Shown here: positions 1 to 9,961 of the stretch, in pieces | How the letters are laid out: each line of letters begins with the position of its first letter | How positions within the stretch are numbered: position 1 is the first letter of the stretch | NCBI GenBank assembly: GCA_002838205.1 | Contig: CP017950.1 | Coordinates: forward strand, 496,001-560,000 | Source: Tenericutes bacterium MZ-XQ | GTDB lineage: Bacteria > Bacillota_I > Bacilli_A > Acholeplasmatales > Acholeplasmataceae | Reading direction: 5' to 3' | Length of the DNA: 64,000 bases | The notes under the pieces: model-generated | Told to the model about the DNA's origin: nothing | Database searches by the model: none | What the model saw: only the letters and a program-made list of their open reading frames with translations | Made by a program: the position numbers and the translations under genes

Positions 1-113
1 GCTCAAAATTAGAACAACCACCTTTAATTCATTTAATTAAATATTAATGGATAAGCTATAATAACGTAGACCCATAGTTAAGAGAATAAATAATTATAAT
101 AATGATAATGTGT

Positions 114-1064
114 CTAAACATAAGATTCATAGGGTCTTTGTGTCATCATGATGCGCATATTGCCTTTAAATACAATTTCTTCTACCCTCTCTTGTCCAGT
201 AAGGATAAAATGGTCTCCTTTTTTGATTTCATGATTATTGACATAACCATGACCTTCTAATACACTGCATAACTGATATTTATGCGTTTTTAATACAAAT
301 GATTGTTTAACATCTACACGAGTTAATTCAAAATATTCATTTTTAATATAGTGATATAAATCATATGATTCATGATTTATGAACTTTACATCAACATCAA
401 TGTCTTTAGAAGGCAAATCAATCACATCTAAAGCTTTATCTAAATGCAAGTCTCTTTTCTTACCATGATCATCTTTTCTATCATAATCGTATATTCTATA
501 GGTTGTATCTGATGATTGTTGTACTTCATATATCAAAGAACCTTTACCAATCGCATGTACTTTTTTAGCTGGAATATAGATAAAATCATCTTTTTTGATT
601 TGTCTTGTTTTCCATAAAGACAAATCATTTTGTTTAATCTTTTCAATAAACTCCTGTTTTGTAAGTGCATAATGACCATCAATGATGATTGCATCTTCAT
701 CGGCATCTATCACATACCAGCACTCAGTTTTTCCATAATCATTTTCATGTGTCATGGCATACTGATCATCTGGATGTACTTGAATTGATAAATCATCATT
801 CGCATCTAAAATCTTGACGAGAAGTGGAAATCTATCACTTGGATCATTGTTAAATAATTGAGTTTTAAAGTTACTAAATAAATCATCTAACTTCATACCC
901 TCATAAGGACCATTTAAGACTTTAGATGATCCATGTTGATGTCCAGATATAGCCCAGCACTCACCAATAGGTTTATCTTTTATTGGATAATTAAACACTT
1001 TTTTTAATTTTTGCCCACCCCATATACGTTCTTTAAATATAGGTTCTAAGAATAATATTTCCAT
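114..1064 (-). CDS. manA: Mannose-6-phosphate isomerase, class I (short form)
   Basis: Interconverts mannose 6-phosphate and fructose 6-phosphate in the cytoplasm with a bound zinc ion. The cupin zinc ligands are visible: His97 in QVHPDD, Glu114 in TECWYV and His170 in KVHAIG. The length of 316 aa is normal for the short Firmicutes type. I chose the internal ATG at 1064 because AAGGAG stands seven bases upstream; the longer frame to 1094 has no ribosome binding site. It is the last gene visible in a long minus-strand sugar operon and would feed imported mannose-type sugars into glycolysis. A second, larger isomerase lies two genes upstream, so the two probably differ in substrate or regulation (inference). 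Confidence 0.93.
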   Translation of the reverse strand: MEILFLEPIFKERIWGGQKLKKVFNYPIKDKPIGECWAISGHQHGSSKVLNGPYEGMKLDDLFSNFKTQLFNNDPSDRFPLLVKILDANDDLSIQVHPDDQYAMTHENDYGKTECWYVIDADEDAIIIDGHYALTKQEFIEKIKQNDLSLWKTRQIKKDDFIYIPAKKVHAIGKGSLIYEVQQSSDTTYRIYDYDRKDDHGKKRDLHLDKALDVIDLPSKDIDVDVKFINHESYDLYHYIKNEYFELTRVDVKQSFVLKTHKYQLCSVLEGHGYVNNHEIKKGDHFILTGQERVEEIVFKGNMRIMMTQRPYESYV

Positions 1065-1103
1065 CTTTACTCCTTTTCTTACAAAACGGATCAAATTGAT
1101 CCG

Positions 1104-1799
1104 TTATTTTTTTAAATATGGTTGAATAACTTTTGAAACCACTTCATATCCTTCTTGATTCAAATGAAGCCCTTCTAATGAATAATCCGGATTTAAAACA
1201 TCTTCATTAATCAGTTTATCATAAATATTAATGAATGTAATCCCTTGAATTGTTTTTATTAAGCTGTTTGTTTTTTGAATGTTTTCATTAGTTCTTCTGC
1301 CTACAGTGGTCTTATCCATAAGCGGATTGACTGGATAAAGAGAAATCAAATAGATTTCAGTCTTTTTAAAATGTGTTCTGATATGTGTAACAACTTCACT
1401 GATACGCTTATAAATCTCATCAGGTGTAGCTTCTAATAGTTCTAAATCATTAGTCCCCATCTGAATAAATACTTGAGATGGTTTTAACTCATCAATTGAA
1501 ACATCTAACCTTTTTAATAAACCTTCAGTTGTATCTCCACCAATACCTCTATTATAGACATGATATCCTTTAAAATATTCATGAACATTGAAATCTTGAG
1601 TAATTGAATCCCCAACAAAAACAATACCATCTGGTTTTGCATGTTTATTCAAAGACTTAAAAGCTTTAACTTTTGAATCAAAACCAAACTTAAACAGCAT
1701 CTCAAAAAAAGCTTGACTTGCTTTTTTAAAACCATATCTATATCCGATGTAAAATATAACTGGCATCAAACAAATAAGCCCTATAATCGCATATATCAT
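1104..1799 (-). CDS. Membrane-anchored SGNH/GDSL hydrolase
   Basis: Predicted esterase or deacetylase of the SGNH fold, related to PAF-acetylhydrolase-like proteins. Residues 1-20 form one membrane helix, so the catalytic domain is probably anchored on the cell surface. Block I is GDSI with nucleophile Ser65, the block II glycine lies in RGIGGDT near 87, and block III is GTND with Asn117. The final catalytic His212 is in EGLHLN, where the usual Asp three residues before it is Glu. It lies between two mannose-6-phosphate isomerase genes, which suggests removal of acetyl or other ester groups from the imported glycan. That role is inferred from context. Confidence 0.85.
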   Translation of the reverse strand: MIYAIIGLICLMPVIFYIGYRYGFKKASQAFFEMLFKFGFDSKVKAFKSLNKHAKPDGIVFVGDSITQDFNVHEYFKGYHVYNRGIGGDTTEGLLKRLDVSIDELKPSQVFIQMGTNDLELLEATPDEIYKRISEVVTHIRTHFKKTEIYLISLYPVNPLMDKTTVGRRTNENIQKTNSLIKTIQGITFINIYDKLINEDVLNPDYSLEGLHLNQEGYEVVSKVIQPYLKK

Positions 1800-1803
1800 A
1801 CTA

Positions 1804-3516
1804 TCATCTCACATGTGCTTTGATCACTTTACAACCCTTTGGATCTAAGCATTTCATCTTTACTTTTTGTATCTTAGCAGGCATAATAAATGTTTCGGCA
1901 TAATGAACTTCATAATCGTCAAAACTATGATCTAAACTCATGATTTTAGCATGTGTGCCTTCAACTAAGTTACCCACATTAACACTACCTTTTAGATCTA
2001 TAATAACTTCATCATCAAAAGTATATCTAATGGTTTCTAAAAACTCTCTTTCATGTAATCCAGTGATTTCACTATACTTATCAATTGGTTCAATTTGATT
2101 AATCAACTCATTTTTAACATATGTTGTATCTCTGTCAAATTGCAAGTTCTTAAAGCCATGATCTAAATGAACAGGTCTAGGTTTCTGGTCAAGTCCAAGT
2201 CTTCCCCAATCCCAAAGTTTAAATGTAAATATATATACACATGCACTGATTTCTAGAACCATTGTATTTTTTCCACTACAATGGATTGTTCCTGCTGGAA
2301 TTAAGAAGTGATCATGTTTTTTTGCTGGAAATTTATTGATATACTTGTCAGCATCAAAAACAATTTCACCTTTTTCTGCTTTTCTTAAATCATTTTTAAA
2401 GGCATCTTGATCTATGTTTTCTTTAAATCCTAAATAAACAACACCATCATCTTTTGTATCTAAGATATAATAGCTTTCGTCTTGTGTATAAGTCATCCCA
2501 AAAGTTTCTTGTATATATTCGGTTAATGGATGCACTTGAAGAGATAAATTACCCCCTTCAAAAGTATCAAGTAAGTCAAATCTAATAGGAAAATGTTTTC
2601 CAAACCTCGCATGCACTCTATTGCCCATAAGATCGATAGATCTAAATTGGACTAGATCCTGAGCAGGTAGTTCAACAATCGTTTTTCCAAGTTGAATCTT
2701 AATTGAGTTTTCCTCTGGAACACCATCAAAACTCCAAGCGAAATTTTGTTTATTAGGATCTAAATGGCAAACTTCTTTCATCCATTGTCCACCCCAAACG
2801 CCTGGATCAAAATAAGGCACCATTCTAAATGGTCTTTTCACCATTTCATCTAATATGAGATGATAACCTGCTTTCGATATCATTTTTGGTTGATCAAGCT
2901 CATTAAAATCAATGACATAATCAAGCTCGTTGATATATTGGTCTTTGATTCGATCTGCAACTCTCCATTCAACAAAATAACCTCTTTTATATTTTCTTAA
3001 AATATCTTCATCTTGATTTTCTATTCTAAAATTCGTTGCTCCTTGTCGATATCTTAACTGTATTTCCCATCTTGTAAGTGAAACCATAATCAATGTATCA
3101 AAATCAATTAAAGAAGCACCAAAACCATAAACAATGGTTAATTTATCTTTATCAATGTTTTCATTGATTGTTTTAATCGAATCTATATCATAAAAATCTT
3201 CTATCTTATGATAACTATATTTACCAAATACTCGATCATCAGTTAAGTTATATGCGAGCATTTGATTAATGGTTTCTTCAGGTTTTGCATACTGTTCGAT
3301 AAAGATCAATTGATCAGGGTTCAACCCATCGATTATGCGTGTTCTTAAAACAGATAAGTCAGTACCTGGATATGTTTCAAAAACAACAACACCTTTTTTT
3401 ATGTTTTTTAATTGCTCATGTATATTGGTAAAGCCCTCATAAACATGATCATCATGATCAGTAAGTTTGATCACAGGATTTCTATTATATTCACTTTTAA
3501 AATTCAAATATCCCAT
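1804..3516 (-). CDS. Long class I mannose-6-phosphate isomerase with N-terminal kinase-like domain
   Basis: 570 aa, almost twice the size of ManA. About residues 1-210 look like a P-loop kinase or uridine-kinase-like fold: VVVFETYPGTD stands where a nucleotide loop would be, but the classic GKS/T is absent, so this part may bind without phosphorylating. Residues 230-570 are a phosphomannose isomerase cupin, with the zinc ligand motif LQVHP, a following ESYY, and a later TIHCSG histidine. It is translated two bases after the DUF624 gene stop, with GGAAGGA upstream of the ATG. Such long isomerases are known from Firmicutes sugar operons, but the work of the N-terminal half is not clear from sequence. 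Confidence 0.82.
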   Translation of the reverse strand: MGYLNFKSEYNRNPVIKLTDHDDHVYEGFTNIHEQLKNIKKGVVVFETYPGTDLSVLRTRIIDGLNPDQLIFIEQYAKPEETINQMLAYNLTDDRVFGKYSYHKIEDFYDIDSIKTINENIDKDKLTIVYGFGASLIDFDTLIMVSLTRWEIQLRYRQGATNFRIENQDEDILRKYKRGYFVEWRVADRIKDQYINELDYVIDFNELDQPKMISKAGYHLILDEMVKRPFRMVPYFDPGVWGGQWMKEVCHLDPNKQNFAWSFDGVPEENSIKIQLGKTIVELPAQDLVQFRSIDLMGNRVHARFGKHFPIRFDLLDTFEGGNLSLQVHPLTEYIQETFGMTYTQDESYYILDTKDDGVVYLGFKENIDQDAFKNDLRKAEKGEIVFDADKYINKFPAKKHDHFLIPAGTIHCSGKNTMVLEISACVYIFTFKLWDWGRLGLDQKPRPVHLDHGFKNLQFDRDTTYVKNELINQIEPIDKYSEITGLHEREFLETIRYTFDDEVIIDLKGSVNVGNLVEGTHAKIMSLDHSFDDYEVHYAETFIMPAKIQKVKMKCLDPKGCKVIKAHVR

Positions 3517-3517
3517 G

Positions 3518-4120
3518 TTACTCAGTTCCTTCCTCGTCTAATTGTTCAATATAAGGTTTATATACTTTTTGTAAATGAAACGCTACTAGAAATCCGTAGA
3601 TCGCTACACCTATCAGTAAAAATGCTTCATGTACATAAAATACTAAAAAGACAACAAACACAAAGCTACCTAATATTTTTATATTTGTCCATAAGTGATA
3701 ATTTGCTAATAATAATACGTTTTTGATCAGTTCTTTAAGTGAAGCAGTTTCAAAAAGTGCTACAGTTGGAAAAAAATACACTGTAAACATGATAAGTTGA
3801 TAACTAACAAAAATTGCAATCACTAAGAGAAAAACTAAATCATGATATAACGCATATGTAAGCATGATATAAGTAGATACACCCAATATTAATAAACAAA
3901 AGTAAACCAATGTGCTTAGAAGAAAGTTTTCTTTAAAACTTTTAATGAACAAAGGAAACACATTGGTTGGCTCTTTTGTTTTAAATACTTGAAATATCAC
4001 TCTAAATAGTGCAGTTGTAGCTGCACCAAGAGTTAATAATATGCCTAAAAAACTAAAAAGTATCCATAAGAAGTTTGCATAAACGATGTCTGTTGCTTTT
4101 TTATATAGTTCTTTAAGCAT
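3518..4120 (-). CDS. DUF624 (YesL-like) membrane protein
   Basis: 200-aa integral membrane protein with about five hydrophobic segments. The N-terminal pattern, a short amphipathic stretch followed by NFLWILFSFLGILLTLGAATTA, is typical of the DUF624/YesL family. These proteins are almost always encoded next to sugar ABC importers of the MalE/MalF/MalG class, as here, but their biochemical role is unknown. The gene is tightly packed in the operon between a surface lipoprotein and the long isomerase. Confidence 0.82.
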   Translation of the reverse strand: MLKELYKKATDIVYANFLWILFSFLGILLTLGAATTALFRVIFQVFKTKEPTNVFPLFIKSFKENFLLSTLVYFCLLILGVSTYIMLTYALYHDLVFLLVIAIFVSYQLIMFTVYFFPTVALFETASLKELIKNVLLLANYHLWTNIKILGSFVFVVFLVFYVHEAFLLIGVAIYGFLVAFHLQKVYKPYIEQLDEEGTE

Positions 4121-4139
4121 ATGTATCAGTTCCCTTTAC

Positions 4140-4973
4140 TTATTTTTTAAATTTTAATACTAAGAAAACACCGCCACCGATTAATGCAACTGCACCAATC
4201 ACTAAACCAACGATTAAACCTGTATTTGTAAATGATCCTGTAAGTTCAAAATCATCACTTTCAACAAAAATCACTTTACCAGTATCTCCAGCATCATTGT
4301 TTTCTGATACATTTGGATCATAATATCTGATTTCTGATAATTCTTCATCACCAATTCTTACTGTGTAACCAGCTAATACTGAGATATCTGCTTTAGTCAC
4401 AAATCCAGCCAAATCAGCTTCATTGTAAATATCATTATAAATGCCATCAATTGCCCAGTCTAATGATGCTTCAAGAATAGTTTTTGATTCATAGAATGTT
4501 AATGTCTTAGTAAAACCACCTGTCATATCTAAACTTGGTTTTTCTGAATCATCAAAGTCATCCCAACTCATGTTTGGTGATAAGTTAACAAGTTGTTCAT
4601 ATTTATCTAAGAAGTCATCAAAATCATCAAATGAGTAACTCATTGTAAATGTACGTACATATCCATCAACAGTTGCATCTTCAACAGTGATGAAATCTGG
4701 TGCATTATCTTCTAACCATGTTTGAATAGCAATGACACCACCATCAATATGCTTGTCATTTAATACAGCACCTTTACCTTCATCTTGATCTGGATCATCT
4801 GGATTGATAATTGCAGTATCTGATAAAGTATCATCCATAACTTCTATCATGATGGTACGAGTTCCTGATCCATCAGCATTGAATTCTGTAACAACACCGA
4901 TTTCACCTGGCCAACATGCTGTAAGTGTTAATGCAAATACAGCCATAACTACTAAAACAAGTAATTTCTTCAT
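4140..4973 (-). CDS. LppM/DUF3153-like lipoprotein with C-terminal membrane helix
   Basis: 277 aa. The signal peptide ends in the lipobox LTAC at about residues 17-20, so the N-terminus should be lipidated. The following VVTEFNADGSGTRTI segment resembles the start of LppM/DUF3153 domains. A second hydrophobic helix lies at about 252-273, ending in KFKK like the tail of a wall-anchored protein but with no LPXTG. The protein therefore appears tethered at both ends with an acidic domain outside. It sits directly downstream of the sugar permease, and I infer a surface accessory role in glycan binding or in assembly of the importer. Confidence 0.7.
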   Translation of the reverse strand: MKKLLVLVVMAVFALTLTACWPGEIGVVTEFNADGSGTRTIMIEVMDDTLSDTAIINPDDPDQDEGKGAVLNDKHIDGGVIAIQTWLEDNAPDFITVEDATVDGYVRTFTMSYSFDDFDDFLDKYEQLVNLSPNMSWDDFDDSEKPSLDMTGGFTKTLTFYESKTILEASLDWAIDGIYNDIYNEADLAGFVTKADISVLAGYTVRIGDEELSEIRYYDPNVSENNDAGDTGKVIFVESDDFELTGSFTNTGLIVGLVIGAVALIGGGVFLVLKFKK

Positions 4974-5006
4974 TTTATTTCTCCCTTTTTTTATTTTTTT
5001 TATTAT

Positions 5007-5918
5007 TTAACTTTCTTCGCCTAAATAAACAACATATTTATTTAAGCGTAAAGCAATAACCGTAATTATTAAAACAATCACTAATAAAATCCAAGCCATG
5101 GCACTTGCCATACCCATTGCTCGATCGACCATCATCTTATCAAATAAATAGTAAGCATAATAATATGTTGATCTTGATGGTCCCCCAGCTGTCATAATAT
5201 AGGCAATCGTAAAGACTTGAAATCCACCGATAAGCCCCATAATCAGATTAAAGAAAATAGATGGTGTCATGAGTGGTAATGTAATATAAAAGGTTTTTTT
5301 AATCCAATTTGCACCATCAACTTCAGCTGATTCATATAAACTCGTTGGTATATCTTGCATCTGCGCTAAATAGATTACCATCGATCCTCCAGCAGTCCAT
5401 AAACCCATCAAGATTAGTGTAAACTTAGATGTGGATGGATCTTGATGCCAACGCAGTGGCTCCATTTTAAACAGTTCATAGACTGGGGATAAAACTTCAT
5501 TAATAAGTCCAAAGCTTGGTTGAAACAACCATAACCATAATAAACTCATCGCAACAATACTAACAACGTTAGGTAGATAAAAGAGTGTTCGATATATACT
5601 CATACCTTTAATTTTATTGTTTAACAATAATGCTAAAGATATACCTACCAAAAGTCCTAACGGTATTGCGATTACAACATGATATATCGTATTTCCTAAA
5701 CTTTGCCAAAAGATATTATCGTTTGTAAACAAGATTCGATAGTTTTCAAACCCAATAAATTTTGGGACACCTATCATATCATAAGACGTGAAACTAATAT
5801 AAAGCGATGCCAAGATTGGAAATGCACCAAGTACAATCAGTCCAAATAACCAAGGAGACGCAAATAAGTATCCGATTATATTTTCTTGTTTTTTTAACTT
5901 TGTAATCGAACTAGCCAT
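5007..5918 (-). CDS. Sugar ABC transporter permease, MalF/UgpA type
   Basis: Inner membrane subunit of a carbohydrate importer with six predicted helices. The cytoplasmic EAA loop that docks to the ATPase reads ESAEVDGANWIKKTFYITLP. The start is placed at the third codon (5918), because AGGAG lies eight bases before that ATG and only two before the ATG at 5924. It pairs with the second permease at 7258-8127 and the binding protein between them. No cognate ATPase gene is in the window, as is common where one MsmK-type ATPase serves several importers. Confidence 0.93.
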   Translation of the reverse strand: MASSITKLKKQENIIGYLFASPWLFGLIVLGAFPILASLYISFTSYDMIGVPKFIGFENYRILFTNDNIFWQSLGNTIYHVVIAIPLGLLVGISLALLLNNKIKGMSIYRTLFYLPNVVSIVAMSLLWLWLFQPSFGLINEVLSPVYELFKMEPLRWHQDPSTSKFTLILMGLWTAGGSMVIYLAQMQDIPTSLYESAEVDGANWIKKTFYITLPLMTPSIFFNLIMGLIGGFQVFTIAYIMTAGGPSRSTYYYAYYLFDKMMVDRAMGMASAMAWILLVIVLIITVIALRLNKYVVYLGEES

Positions 5919-5936
5919 AATCATTTCTCCTTTATG

Positions 5937-7247
5937 TTAATTTGTAGCTTCGTAGTTTTCCTTCTTTTGTAAATAATTAAGTCTTGCTTGTTCTAATGCT
6001 TCACTTACAGTCAATGTTCCTTCTAAAGCTTGATTATAAAACGGTTGCCAATCATTGCCATGCCAACCTGGTGCATATGGAATATATACTTTATCCATTG
6101 CATCATCAACTTCTACTAACAATTTTTGCATGATTGGTTTATCAGAAACATATTCTTCCATCGCTGAAATGTGGCTCATTATCCACCCATTAACTTCTGC
6201 TAATTCTATTTGTGTGTCTTTACTCATTAAGTATTTAACAAAAGCGTATGCGCCTTCTTTTTGATCATTTTCATCTTTACCATTATCATAAAGTTCTAAT
6301 GAGAAACCACTACCCCAATTCACATGAATGCCATCTTCATCTGGAATTGGAATAGGTGCGACACCATATTCAAAATCTGCACCACTATTTTTAATGATTT
6401 GATATAAACCATCAACTTCTACGATCATTGCGACTCTTTCTGCTGCAAAAGGGTTTATCCCTAGCATTTGATTTCCTTCACCAAAGGCAGTAAGTTGACT
6501 TCTTGTATAATCACTACCATTAAAATCAATGATCCATTGTAAGACATCACGATGACCTTGAGTGTTTAATGTTGGGTTTTGATCTTCATCAAAGAAATCT
6601 AAACCTTTTTGCCATAACCATCCATGGTATGTCGCATTTCCATACGTTGGATCAAATCCTAATCTTTGAATTGCTCCACCTTCAACAACATCAAATTTTT
6701 TAGCGATTTCTTCTAGTTCACTCCATGTTGTTGGTACGTCTGCTTCAGTTAGGCCTTCTTCTTCAAACATGTCAATGTTATAGAATAATGCTCTTGTTGT
6801 TGCAGAAAATGGCATTGCATATATGTCACCATCATAAGTAGCAAAATCTAATTGTGATTGTCTAAACTCATTAAGATCAATCAAGTTCGTATCAGAATTA
6901 TCATTTGCCATTAAATCTGTGATGTTATACAAAACGCCTTTTGATGCTCTTGCTTCAACATCATCAATGGTTGATAATCCTACATCTGGTGCAGTTCTTG
7001 AACTTACTGCGACATTGATTTTATCCCAGTAATCCCAAAACGAGAAACCAGTACCTTTAACAAAATATGTATCTTGTGATTCATTAAATTCAGTAATAAT
7101 CGATCTCATTCCTGAATATGATTCACTACCTACTGGAGACATATGCCAAAAATCAATTGTGATTTTATCTCCTGAATCATCACCATTACACGCAATTAAT
7201 GTGAAACTTAATAACAGTGTAAACATTAAAACAACTATTTTTTTCAT
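5937..7247 (-). CDS. Extracellular solute-binding protein (family 1) of sugar ABC importer
   Basis: 436-aa lipoprotein with lipobox LIAC at about residue 20, followed by an acidic linker and the family 1 sugar-binding fold. The FWHMSP motif near residue 33 is typical of these proteins. It captures an oligosaccharide outside the cell and delivers it to the flanking permeases. The ligand cannot be read from sequence; the mannose isomerases in the same operon hint at a mannose-containing or mannose-yielding glycan. GGAGA precedes the ATG. Confidence 0.93.
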   Translation of the reverse strand: MKKIVVLMFTLLLSFTLIACNGDDSGDKITIDFWHMSPVGSESYSGMRSIITEFNESQDTYFVKGTGFSFWDYWDKINVAVSSRTAPDVGLSTIDDVEARASKGVLYNITDLMANDNSDTNLIDLNEFRQSQLDFATYDGDIYAMPFSATTRALFYNIDMFEEEGLTEADVPTTWSELEEIAKKFDVVEGGAIQRLGFDPTYGNATYHGWLWQKGLDFFDEDQNPTLNTQGHRDVLQWIIDFNGSDYTRSQLTAFGEGNQMLGINPFAAERVAMIVEVDGLYQIIKNSGADFEYGVAPIPIPDEDGIHVNWGSGFSLELYDNGKDENDQKEGAYAFVKYLMSKDTQIELAEVNGWIMSHISAMEEYVSDKPIMQKLLVEVDDAMDKVYIPYAPGWHGNDWQPFYNQALEGTLTVSEALEQARLNYLQKKENYEATN

Positions 7248-7257
7248 ATTTTTTCTC

Positions 7258-8127
7258 CTATCCTTTTATTCCTGTAAATGTAATACCTTCAATAAAACTC
7301 TTTTGAGCAAAGAAGAATATAATAAGCGTTGGTAACATAATTAATAATGCTGCGGCCATCATCAAATCAAAACGACCACCAAACTGTGTTTGAAATGCTC
7401 TCAGACCTATCGCGAGCGTCCAGTGATCTGGATTACTCAAGAAAATCAGTGGTCCAAAATAATCATTCCATGTTGCCATAAATGTGAATAACGCAACAGT
7501 GATAATCGCTGGTTTTGTCAGAGGCAACATGATTTTAAGAAAGATTTGAATGTGATTTGCACCATCTATGATTGCACTTTCAGATAATTCTTTAGGAATT
7601 CCTTTATAAAACTGTCTGAGTAAAAAGATATAAAATGCTGCACCACCACCAAAGAACGCTGGAACAATTAACGGTAATCTTGTGCCTAACCATCCAATTT
7701 GAGCATACATGATATAAGTTGGAATCAAAATAACTTGAATCGGAATCATCATCGTTGCTAGCATAACCAAAAACCATTTGTCTCTACCTTTCCAACTTAG
7801 TTTAGCAAATGCATAAGCTGCAGTTGTTGCTGAAAAAAGTGTTCCAATCATTACCAATACCACAATTAACAAGCTGTTTTTCAAATACATAAAAAACGGA
7901 ATTGCTGTAACAGCGGTTTTAAAGTTTTCCCATTGTGGTTTTGTTGGAAAAAAGACTTCTGTACCTTGTAATAACTCTTGTGGCGTCTTTAATGCTGTAA
8001 ATAACATCCATAAAAATGGAAATACAAACGCGAAACTTAAAATCGTTAAGAGTATATTTAAAAGTATCGTCTTGATTAAAATCCGTTGTTTCTTTGTTAA
8101 AAGCGGTCTTTTATATTCATCAATCAT
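7258..8127 (-). CDS. Sugar ABC transporter permease, MalG type
   Basis: 289 aa, six predicted helices. The EAA loop SESAIIDGANHIQIFLKIMLP and the C-terminal FIEGITFTGIKG ending are hallmarks of MalG-class permeases. Start has AAGGTAATGAT before the ATG. It is encoded 10 bases upstream of the binding protein gene and completes the membrane pair with the 5007-5918 product. Confidence 0.93.
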   Translation of the reverse strand: MIDEYKRPLLTKKQRILIKTILLNILLTILSFAFVFPFLWMLFTALKTPQELLQGTEVFFPTKPQWENFKTAVTAIPFFMYLKNSLLIVVLVMIGTLFSATTAAYAFAKLSWKGRDKWFLVMLATMMIPIQVILIPTYIMYAQIGWLGTRLPLIVPAFFGGGAAFYIFLLRQFYKGIPKELSESAIIDGANHIQIFLKIMLPLTKPAIITVALFTFMATWNDYFGPLIFLSNPDHWTLAIGLRAFQTQFGGRFDLMMAAALLIMLPTLIIFFFAQKSFIEGITFTGIKG

Positions 8128-8139
8128 ATCATTACCTTC

Positions 8140-9939
8140 TTACTTTGTAGTGTCGTTTAAGAAAATGAATCTGGGTCTATAAATGTTTGAGTTAGACATA
8201 TTATGATCAAAATTATATGTATTGGTATTATAAGATACTAATACTTTTTTAGAAGATGATAAGTGTGGATGTGCTTTTGCATTATATGTGTAAGTCGTTG
8301 ATTTAAAGATTTCTTGTTCTGGTGTTTTATAAACCTTTTGTGGTTTACTAAATGGGCTATAAGGAGTATCACCAATAGCATATGAGACATATGGTGTATT
8401 AACATCATATGTAAATACTGCCAAGTATTTTCCTTGATATAACCCTTCGTTAACTAATGATACTGAAAACTCGCATGAAATGTGCTTAAGTAGTGGAGCT
8501 GATTTTAAGATATCATACTGGAATTTTTCGCCATCGAAATAGGTCCATTCATCAACAAATTCAAAATCCGCTTCTTTTACTCTTGCTACAATCATTTCTC
8601 TTAAGCCCATGGTTGTTTTATATCCATAAATATAAATGTAACCATTTCCAGATTTAGGATTTGCTTGAAGTGAATTTGGCATGATGGCACCACCATACAA
8701 ATATTCACTATCTTTATCATAAACTAAGATCGGAGCCATTTTTTGTATACGTTTTTCAGGAACAATTTGATTGTTTTCAATCGGTGTTTTAAACATGGAA
8801 ACACCTTTGATTTTAAATTGTAATCCTTCTGGTTGTGTTAAATCACTATTAACCACCATTGGAATAAAATAAAGTGAATCATTGATGACTACACCATCTT
8901 GTAGCCATATCCATGAATGATCATGATCTCTAAGTAATACATGATTTGAAGTGACTTTAATATCTCGATATTGTCTATCTTCATTAAAGAATTTCACTTT
9001 GTTTAAACCAAATAATCCTTCTTCAAACGTCTTGTCATTATAATTTGCATCTTTATCTTTGGGTTGAACACTTATCTTGATATATCTATAGGTTTGATTG
9101 ATATCAATGTGATTAAAATCATCAAAAGAATAACTCATTTTTAATGTGTGTTTTTTAATCTCTTGATACTCTATTTGATTAAGAGAGCCTGAAATCACTA
9201 TATTTTTTAAACCTCTTTTTGCTAACTCATTTGACTCTTTTGAAAAATAATTGAATATATGCATGTGAGTGATGCATTGAGGCTTATGTAAATCAAATAT
9301 CAGTTCTAATTGATTTGGGTGATATCCACTTACAAATGAATCTACATTTGTTTTTTGATCATAAGTCACTAAATTTTGAGCAATCGAACCATTTTCATCA
9401 AACACTTCATCCATTTGATAAAACGCTTGAATCTCTCCATTTTCTTGCCAGTTCAATTTAAATTCTATGTCATCTTTTATCTTATAAGCAATTGAATTGT
9501 TTGGCATAAGATGTGGTTGAAATCTTTGATGTGTTTTCTCATCTGATCTACCAACAAACGTATCTCCAAAAACAAATAATGTATGGATATCATCTTTCTG
9601 ATCAAATTGATCATTACCATTGGTCAAATTAAACGAGTAGATCCCATCTCCACCTGACCATTTGTTGTGTGATACAAATTTTTGTGTGAATGTATCATTT
9701 TTCTCTACATAATATCCTTTTCCTAATTGAATATCTAGTGATGTCTCTTTATGAGCTACAACAACCAAATGATTTGCGTAGATACAATCAAACATCATGG
9801 ATTGTTTTTCATCATCTATCAAATAACTGATTTCAAGATTTGAATCTTTTATGGGTGATATCGGATATATATAACCTAAATCTATTTGATTGATGCCTTG
9901 TTTTAAATTGACACTTTTAATAATATCTTGATATTTCAT
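8140..9939 (-). CDS. DUF5005/DUF4185-like protein, cytoplasmic paralogue
   Basis: 599 aa with no signal peptide or membrane helix, so probably cytoplasmic. Residues about 90-150 contain WSGGDGIYSF and LFVFGDTFVG, the pattern of DUF4185/DUF5005 beta-propeller proteins thought related to glycosidases. A middle part near 200-290 (LELIFDLHKPQCITHMHIF, later RYIKISVQP) resembles a coagulation factor 5/8 type C sugar-binding module inserted in the fold. The C-terminal half has repeated aromatic GYIYIYGYK-type strands. It is homologous along its whole length to the next gene upstream, which encodes a lipoprotein. I infer carbohydrate processing or binding inside the cell on the imported product; the activity is unknown. 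Confidence 0.72.
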   Translation of the reverse strand: MKYQDIIKSVNLKQGINQIDLGYIYPISPIKDSNLEISYLIDDEKQSMMFDCIYANHLVVVAHKETSLDIQLGKGYYVEKNDTFTQKFVSHNKWSGGDGIYSFNLTNGNDQFDQKDDIHTLFVFGDTFVGRSDEKTHQRFQPHLMPNNSIAYKIKDDIEFKLNWQENGEIQAFYQMDEVFDENGSIAQNLVTYDQKTNVDSFVSGYHPNQLELIFDLHKPQCITHMHIFNYFSKESNELAKRGLKNIVISGSLNQIEYQEIKKHTLKMSYSFDDFNHIDINQTYRYIKISVQPKDKDANYNDKTFEEGLFGLNKVKFFNEDRQYRDIKVTSNHVLLRDHDHSWIWLQDGVVINDSLYFIPMVVNSDLTQPEGLQFKIKGVSMFKTPIENNQIVPEKRIQKMAPILVYDKDSEYLYGGAIMPNSLQANPKSGNGYIYIYGYKTTMGLREMIVARVKEADFEFVDEWTYFDGEKFQYDILKSAPLLKHISCEFSVSLVNEGLYQGKYLAVFTYDVNTPYVSYAIGDTPYSPFSKPQKVYKTPEQEIFKSTTYTYNAKAHPHLSSSKKVLVSYNTNTYNFDHNMSNSNIYRPRFIFLNDTTK

Positions 9940-9961
9940 ATGTTCTCCCTTATCTTATGTT

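Noticed and set aside
3412-3726. Plus-strand open frame of 104 codons
   Set aside because: It is antisense to two well-supported genes and has no homologous features; a shadow frame.
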